Shown here: positions 5,961-9,842 of the stretch, in pieces
How the letters are laid out: each line of letters opens with the position of its first letter
How positions within the stretch are numbered: the stretch's first letter is position 1
From: Alphaproteobacteria bacterium
GTDB taxonomy: Bacteria > Pseudomonadota > Alphaproteobacteria > Puniceispirillales > UBA1172
Length of the DNA: 9,842 bases
Assembly: GCA_023259875.1 (NCBI GenBank)
Contig: JALRFL010000153.1
Location: forward strand, 1-9,842
Reading direction: 5' to 3'
Position numbers and translations under genes: made by a program
Notes under the pieces: model-generated
Databases searched by the model: none
The model's input: the letters and a program-made list of their open reading frames with translations, nothing else
Told to the model about the DNA's origin: nothing

Positions 5961-8064
5961 CTTTCTTACGCTTCTTATCCTCTGCGAGAGCGATCACGGG
6001 GCTCATCCGGGCGAGAATGCGGTCGCTAAGATGGCATTTGACCTGATGGCCGTTTTTCAGGGTTCTTGTTTCTGGCAGGGTGGTTTCACAAAGATTTCCC
6101 TTAACATCAGACTTATAACTGCACCGCGTCTGGAACGGGCATCCGGTGGGCGGATTAACCGCCGATGGTATATCGCCATCTAAAACAATCCGCTTGCGTT
6201 TAATCCGTGTGTCAGCAATGGGAACCGCAGAAAGTAAGGCTTCGGTATAAGGATGATAAGGCGGGCTAAAGACCTGATCGGTTGTCCCAGCCTCAACAAT
6301 ATGCCCCAAATACATGACAATGACGCGATCTGAAAGATAACGAACAATCGACAAATCATGGCTGATAAAGAGAAGGGTGGTTTTGTTTCGGCGCTGAATT
6401 TCCATCAGCAATTCGGTCACCGCCGCCTGAACAGAGACATCAAGGGCGGAAACAGGTTCATCAGCAACGACAATTTTAGCATCACCCGCAAAAGCGCGAG
6501 CAATGCCCACGCGCTGTTTTTGCCCACCGGAAAGCTGGCGCGGCATACGGTTAGCAAACTCCCTAGGAAGTTTCACCATATCCAGCAGATTTAGCATCCG
6601 TTCCTTTCGGTCGGCATCATTCTCACCAATCTTGAACACCTCAAGGGCGCGAATAATCTGCCGACCAACTGTCATTGACGGGTTGAGGGTATCAAACGGG
6701 TTTTGGAAGACCATCTGAACCGTGGACACGGTTTTTGTTGATCTTTCTTCAATGGGAATATCTTGAATATCATCCCCAAGCATGGTGATTTTGCCTTCTG
6801 TGGCGGTTTCCAGCCCAAGCAAGACTTTCGCTAAAGTGGATTTGCCGCAACCAGACTCGCCCACAATGGCAACGGTTTCAGATTCATGTGCGCTAAAGTT
6901 CACGGTTTCGTTGGCTTTGACCAATTTGCTTCCGCCAGAACCAAAGAGCGCATTTGCCGTGACGCGATAATATTTTTTCAGGTCGCGGATATCCAGCACC
7001 ACCTCGCCCTTATCCACATCCTCTAGGGTATCTGTGGCGGCTATGGCCTCATCCCAATTGATATCATCATACCGCAAGCATCGGCTGTTATGGCGAGTCC
7101 GCTTATTGACCTCAGCCATAGGGATGGCGGTTTTGTTGCACAGACCCTCTTTGAAATAAGAACAGCGTGGGCCAAAATTACATCCCTCTGGGCGTTCATG
7201 GGGCAAGGGGAAATTGCCGGGAATAGCCACTAATGGGCGTGAGTTTTTATCCGCGCCAGGCAGGGGAATAGAACGGAACAAAGCCTGGGTGTAAGGATGC
7301 CGCATATTGTCAAAGACATCTTTGACATCGCCTGTCTCAACGGCTTCACCTGAATACATGACACAGATACGGTCACAAACATCCATGACAAGGCCAAGAT
7401 TATGGCTGATAAACAGCATTGAGGTGCCATATTTCTTGCCTAAATCTTTAACCAGATCAACGATACCAGCCTCAATCGTCACATCTAAGGCAGTGGTGGG
7501 TTCATCAAGGATCAGCAAAGATGGCTTGGACATCAGCGCCATCGCAATAACTATCCGTTGTTGCTGGCCACCAGAAAGCTGATGCGGATAGGCTTGAAGA
7601 ATTCGGTCAGGATCAGGCAAGCGCACATCTTCAACCACTTGCCGCGCCAAATCCATAGCATCAGCCGCACTCATATTCTCGTGGATCATGGGCACTTCGG
7701 CCAGTTGCTGACCAATTTTCATCGCAGGGTTGAGTGATGCCATGGGCTCTTGATAGATCATGGCAATTTCTGAACCGCGAATTTGCCGCAATTCTGCTTC
7801 GCTTAATTTTGATAAATCTTGGCCTTTGAACTTAATCGACCCCCCAACAATTCGCCCATTTACCCCTAAATCTTGCATCACCCCAAGGGCAACGGTAGAT
7901 TTTCCGCATCCGGATTCGCCGACAAGCCCCATGGCTTCCCCCGGCATCACGGTGCATGAGAAGTCCATCACCGCAGGAATTTCAAACTTACGGGTAAAAA
8001 AAGAAATAGAAAGGTTTTCAATTTCTAGGATGGGGTGAACCGCTTGTCCTTTTTTTGTGGCCAT
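5956..8064 (-). CDS. Peptide-type ABC transporter, fused DppD-DppF ATP-binding protein
   Basis: One 702-residue cytoplasmic polypeptide holding both ATPase domains of a peptide/nickel-class importer. Domain 1 (about 11-330) has Walker A GESGCGKS (49-56), Q-loop Gln105, signature LSGGQ (163-167), Walker B LLILDEP (183-189) and switch His221. Domain 2 (about 356-680) has Walker A 402-409, Gln454, LSGGQ 511-515, Walker B VVADEP (532-537) and His569. All catalytic residues are intact in both halves. Each half ends with the oligopeptide-transporter C-terminal module, with four cysteines (295, 301, 309, 329 and 642, 648, 659, 677), the arrangement thought to hold an iron-sulfur cluster in some Dpp/Opp ATPases. 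An acidic linker joins the halves, and the C-terminus is lysine-rich (KKRKKA). Start 8064 is chosen for its AGGAG site; the in-frame ATG at 8112 would overlap the permease gene. Fusions of this kind are known (YejF, GsiA). The gene lies 10 bases after the DppC-like gene. Confidence 0.93.
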   Translation of the reverse strand: MATKKGQAVHPILEIENLSISFFTRKFEIPAVMDFSCTVMPGEAMGLVGESGCGKSTVALGVMQDLGVNGRIVGGSIKFKGQDLSKLSEAELRQIRGSEIAMIYQEPMASLNPAMKIGQQLAEVPMIHENMSAADAMDLARQVVEDVRLPDPDRILQAYPHQLSGGQQQRIVIAMALMSKPSLLILDEPTTALDVTIEAGIVDLVKDLGKKYGTSMLFISHNLGLVMDVCDRICVMYSGEAVETGDVKDVFDNMRHPYTQALFRSIPLPGADKNSRPLVAIPGNFPLPHERPEGCNFGPRCSYFKEGLCNKTAIPMAEVNKRTRHNSRCLRYDDINWDEAIAATDTLEDVDKGEVVLDIRDLKKYYRVTANALFGSGGSKLVKANETVNFSAHESETVAIVGESGCGKSTLAKVLLGLETATEGKITMLGDDIQDIPIEERSTKTVSTVQMVFQNPFDTLNPSMTVGRQIIRALEVFKIGENDADRKERMLNLLDMVKLPREFANRMPRQLSGGQKQRVGIARAFAGDAKIVVADEPVSALDVSVQAAVTELLMEIQRRNKTTLLFISHDLSIVRYLSDRVIVMYLGHIVEAGTTDQVFSPPYHPYTEALLSAVPIADTRIKRKRIVLDGDIPSAVNPPTGCPFQTRCSYKSDVKGNLCETTLPETRTLKNGHQVKCHLSDRILARMSPVIALAEDKKRKKA

Positions 8065-8071
8065 GGGTCTG

Positions 8072-8076
8072 CTCCT
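8072..8076 (-). promoter_or_regulatory. Shine-Dalgarno site fixing the start of the fused ATPase
   Basis: AGGAG on the minus strand lies seven bases before the ATG at 8064 and overlaps the TAG stop codon of the DppC-like permease (8075-8077). It supports the start at 8064 over the upstream ATG at 8112 and suggests coupling of ATPase translation to the end of the permease gene. Confidence 0.75.
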
Positions 8077-9229
8077 AATCCTTGAGGGATTCTTCTCGCA
8101 GCCCATCAGCAAGAAGATTGAGGCCTAACACCAACGACATCAGCGCAATCGCAGGTGGCAGGGCAGGGTGAGGATAAATAGAAAGGAGTTTCCGGCCATC
8201 GTTAATGGTAGAACCCCAATCAGGGCTTTCAGGGCTAACGCCAAGGCCAAAGAAGCCAAGTGTCCCTAATAAGATGGTGGTGTATCCGATACGCAGGCAA
8301 AAATCCACAATCAATGGCCCACGGGCATTAGGCAGGATTTCCCACAACATAATATACCAAGACCGTTCACCGCGCGTCTGCGCGGCGGCCACATATTCGC
8401 GGGTTTGGATATCCAGCGTAATGCCGCGAACAATACGGAATACCGTAGGGGAATTCACAAAAACAACCGATACAAAGACATTTAGCAAATTCGGGTCCAT
8501 GTAAAATACCCCAAGCGGATCAGCGTTAAACGCCAAACCCGAATACGCCCAAAGACAGATAATCAGGGTGATGCCGCAATAGAGATTTCTCTTGCCCGGT
8601 TGGTTGAAAAACCGTGATTGAAACAACAGCACCAGAAAAATGATTGGAAACAAGAATAGCACCGCCGCCATAATCGTCGGAATGCCAGTGACCCTGATTT
8701 CTGGTGTCACGAGCAAATAGAACAGCAAAATCACCGGAAAGGCCAGCACCAGATTAGAAATAAAACTTAAGACCGTATCCAGCCGTTTGCCAAAATACGC
8801 CGCTGGTAAGCCAAGGGTAATGCCAGCCATAAAGGCAAAGGCCGTCGCCGCAGGCGCGATAGAAAGCACATTTCTTGCCCCCATCACCATGCGCGAGAAC
8901 ACATCACGCGCCAGATTGTCGCCGCCTAACAGATAAAACTCACCTTCCATGCCGCGCACTGGCGTTCCGGGCACTTTGTTTTTCATCCCAGATACCTGTG
9001 CCAACGGGTCCGCGGTGATAATCATATCTGCAAAAATCGCCGTCAGCACCCAGAACAACACAATAGCAAACCCAATCAAGCCAACGCGCGAGCCGTAGAG
9101 CCTACCATAAAGCCCTAGCCGTTCACGAAAAAGGCTTGAGAAAAACATGATCACAGCCATGCCAATCCAAACCGGAAGGAATTGGATGAACATCTGAATG
9201 ATAATTTGTGTCCAGGTTAATGGTTCCAT
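8075..9229 (-). CDS. DppC-like ABC transporter permease with an internal membrane insertion
   Basis: An inner-membrane permease of the peptide/nickel ABC class, 384 residues from the ATG at 9229, against about 280-310 for ordinary DppC. It has an extra N-terminal helix (about 12-32) before the usual first segment (48-70). A periplasmic stretch with LGGDNLARDVFSRMVMGAR (101-119) follows; the standard DppC form is LGTDxxGRD. Helices lie near 123-145 and 155-176. Residues about 178-247 form an insertion with two further hydrophobic stretches (184-204, 215-235) before VFVSVVFVNSPTVFRIVRG. The ATPase-contacting EAA loop is at 279-301 (EYVAAAQTRG...EILPN), and the family ending FFGLGVSPESPDWG is at 326-339. 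A start at 9277 would overlap the DppB-like gene by 35 bases; GAGG eleven bases before 9229 gives modest support for the shorter form. It sits between the DppB-like permease and the fused ATPase, with gaps of 13 and 10 bases. Confidence 0.88.
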   Translation of the reverse strand: MEPLTWTQIIIQMFIQFLPVWIGMAVIMFFSSLFRERLGLYGRLYGSRVGLIGFAIVLFWVLTAIFADMIITADPLAQVSGMKNKVPGTPVRGMEGEFYLLGGDNLARDVFSRMVMGARNVLSIAPAATAFAFMAGITLGLPAAYFGKRLDTVLSFISNLVLAFPVILLFYLLVTPEIRVTGIPTIMAAVLFLFPIIFLVLLFQSRFFNQPGKRNLYCGITLIICLWAYSGLAFNADPLGVFYMDPNLLNVFVSVVFVNSPTVFRIVRGITLDIQTREYVAAAQTRGERSWYIMLWEILPNARGPLIVDFCLRIGYTTILLGTLGFFGLGVSPESPDWGSTINDGRKLLSIYPHPALPPAIALMSLVLGLNLLADGLREESLKD

Positions 9230-9242
9230 GCTAATTCTTGCC

Positions 9243-9842
9243 TCAGGTGACCCTGATCTTGGGGTTGAGGAAAACATATCCGATGTCAGAAATTAACTGT
9301 GTCACCAGAACAACAAGCACAGCCACAATAGAACAGGCCAAAAGCAATTCAATATCGTTATTGCCTGCGGCTTGGATCAGTGTCCAGCCAAAGCCTTTGT
9401 AATTGAACAAGGTCTCAACAATAACAACACCAGTCAAAAGCCATGGAAATTGCAGCATGATGACCGTAAATGGTGCAATCAGAGCATTCCGCAGAGCGTG
9501 TTTGATAACAATGTTTCGGAACGACACACCTTTGAGCCGAGCGGTGCGAATATATTGCGCTGTCATGACTTCGGTCATAGATGCGCGGGTCATACGCGCA
9601 ATATACCCCACACCATAAAGCGCGATGGTAATGACCGGCAGGGTGAAATTCGCAAAAGTAGCATCATCCATTGCCGAGGTCGCCGTGCCATTAAACCATT
9701 TCAATCCAAAGGCGGCGCTAGCAAAAATGGAAATAAAAACAACGCCAGACACATATTCAGGGGTCGCGGTGGTGATAATTGAGAAGGTGGATAGTGTGCG
9801 GTCTGTCCGCGAACCTTCACGCATACCTGCAAGCACACCAAT
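9243..9842 (-). CDS. DppB-like ABC transporter permease (5' end cut off by window edge)
   Basis: The C-terminal 200 residues of a peptide/nickel-class permease, partner of the DppC-like protein. The frame stays open to base 9842, where the codons read I-G before VLAGMREGSRTDRTLS, so the true start lies outside. The visible part has the segment TATPEYVSGVVFISIFASAAFG, a helix in FTLPVITIALYGVGYIARMTR, and the cytoplasmic EAA loop YIRTARLKGVSFRNIVIKHA. Next come the closing helices with ETLFNYKGFGWTLIQAA and the typical DppB ending NPKIRVT. Nothing is missing relative to the C-terminal half of family members. It is the most upstream gene of the ABC operon in view. The periplasmic binding protein, usually before the first permease, should lie further right. 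Confidence 0.9.
   Translation of the reverse strand: MGVLAGMREGSRTDRTLSTFSIITTATPEYVSGVVFISIFASAAFGLKWFNGTATSAMDDATFANFTLPVITIALYGVGYIARMTRASMTEVMTAQYIRTARLKGVSFRNIVIKHALRNALIAPFTVIMLQFPWLLTGVVIVETLFNYKGFGWTLIQAAGNNDIELLLACSIVAVLVVLVTQLISDIGYVFLNPKIRVT

Noticed and set aside
8065..8112. Sixteen extra N-terminal residues on the fused ATPase from the ATG at 8112
   Set aside because: The start at 8064 has a well placed AGGAG and avoids overlapping the permease gene; the extra residues are basic and unlike the family.
9230..9277. Longer form of the DppC-like permease from the ATG at 9277
   Set aside because: It overlaps the DppB-like gene by 35 bases and adds a hydrophilic, serine- and arginine-rich stretch out of place before the first helix; a short gap after DppB fits better. 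Not fully excluded.
9372..9782. Plus-strand open frame of 136 codons
   Set aside because: It is the antisense shadow of the DppB-like permease, with low-complexity polar composition and no recognisable domain.

Overview
The window is a gene-dense stretch of a bacterial chromosome, probably from an alphaproteobacterium. Marine lineages such as SAR116 or relatives would fit, because the predicted proteins resemble alphaproteobacterial amino-acid and peptide uptake genes and the base composition is moderate. This placement rests on general protein resemblance and not on a marker gene. The content is almost entirely small-molecule transport and amino/keto-acid metabolism. I see no rRNA, tRNA, CRISPR array, insertion sequence, phage gene or toxin-antitoxin pair, and no gap between genes exceeds about 130 bases.

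Left block (1-4034, all on the minus strand, so read right to left): a class IV, D-amino-acid-aminotransferase-like enzyme is followed, with a 4-base ATGA overlap, by an EamA-family membrane transporter. After about 50 bases comes a class III PLP-dependent aminotransferase. After another 109 bases comes the N-terminal two thirds or so of a PotD-like (spermidine/putrescine type) periplasmic binding protein, which runs off the left edge. The spacing suggests one metabolic unit for amino compounds. The binding-protein gene may have its own promoter and carries an inverted repeat upstream.

Middle (4035-5826): a 119-base divergent spacer separates the D-amino-acid aminotransferase from a plus-strand hydroxypyruvate-isomerase-family TIM-barrel gene. 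That gene runs convergently into a second, unrelated-looking EamA transporter with a 22-base tail-to-tail overlap. The divergent pair suggests, as inference only, D-serine or serine-derived hydroxypyruvate metabolism.

Right block (5956-9842, minus strand): the distal part of a peptide-type (Dpp/Opp/Yej-like) ABC importer operon. It holds a 5'-truncated DppB-like permease, then a DppC-like permease with an internal insertion carrying about two extra hydrophobic segments, then one polypeptide fusing the DppD-like and DppF-like ATPases. The gaps are 13 and 10 bases. The substrate-binding protein is not in view and probably lies beyond the right edge. A weak AT-rich hairpin follows the ATPase stop codon.

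Overall this is recognisable transport and catabolic content. I did not find an evidently new biological system. The points most worth checking are the divergent D-aminotransferase/hydroxypyruvate-isomerase pair, the enlarged DppC-like permease paired with a fused ATPase, and the aminotransferase/EamA/PotD-like gene cluster.
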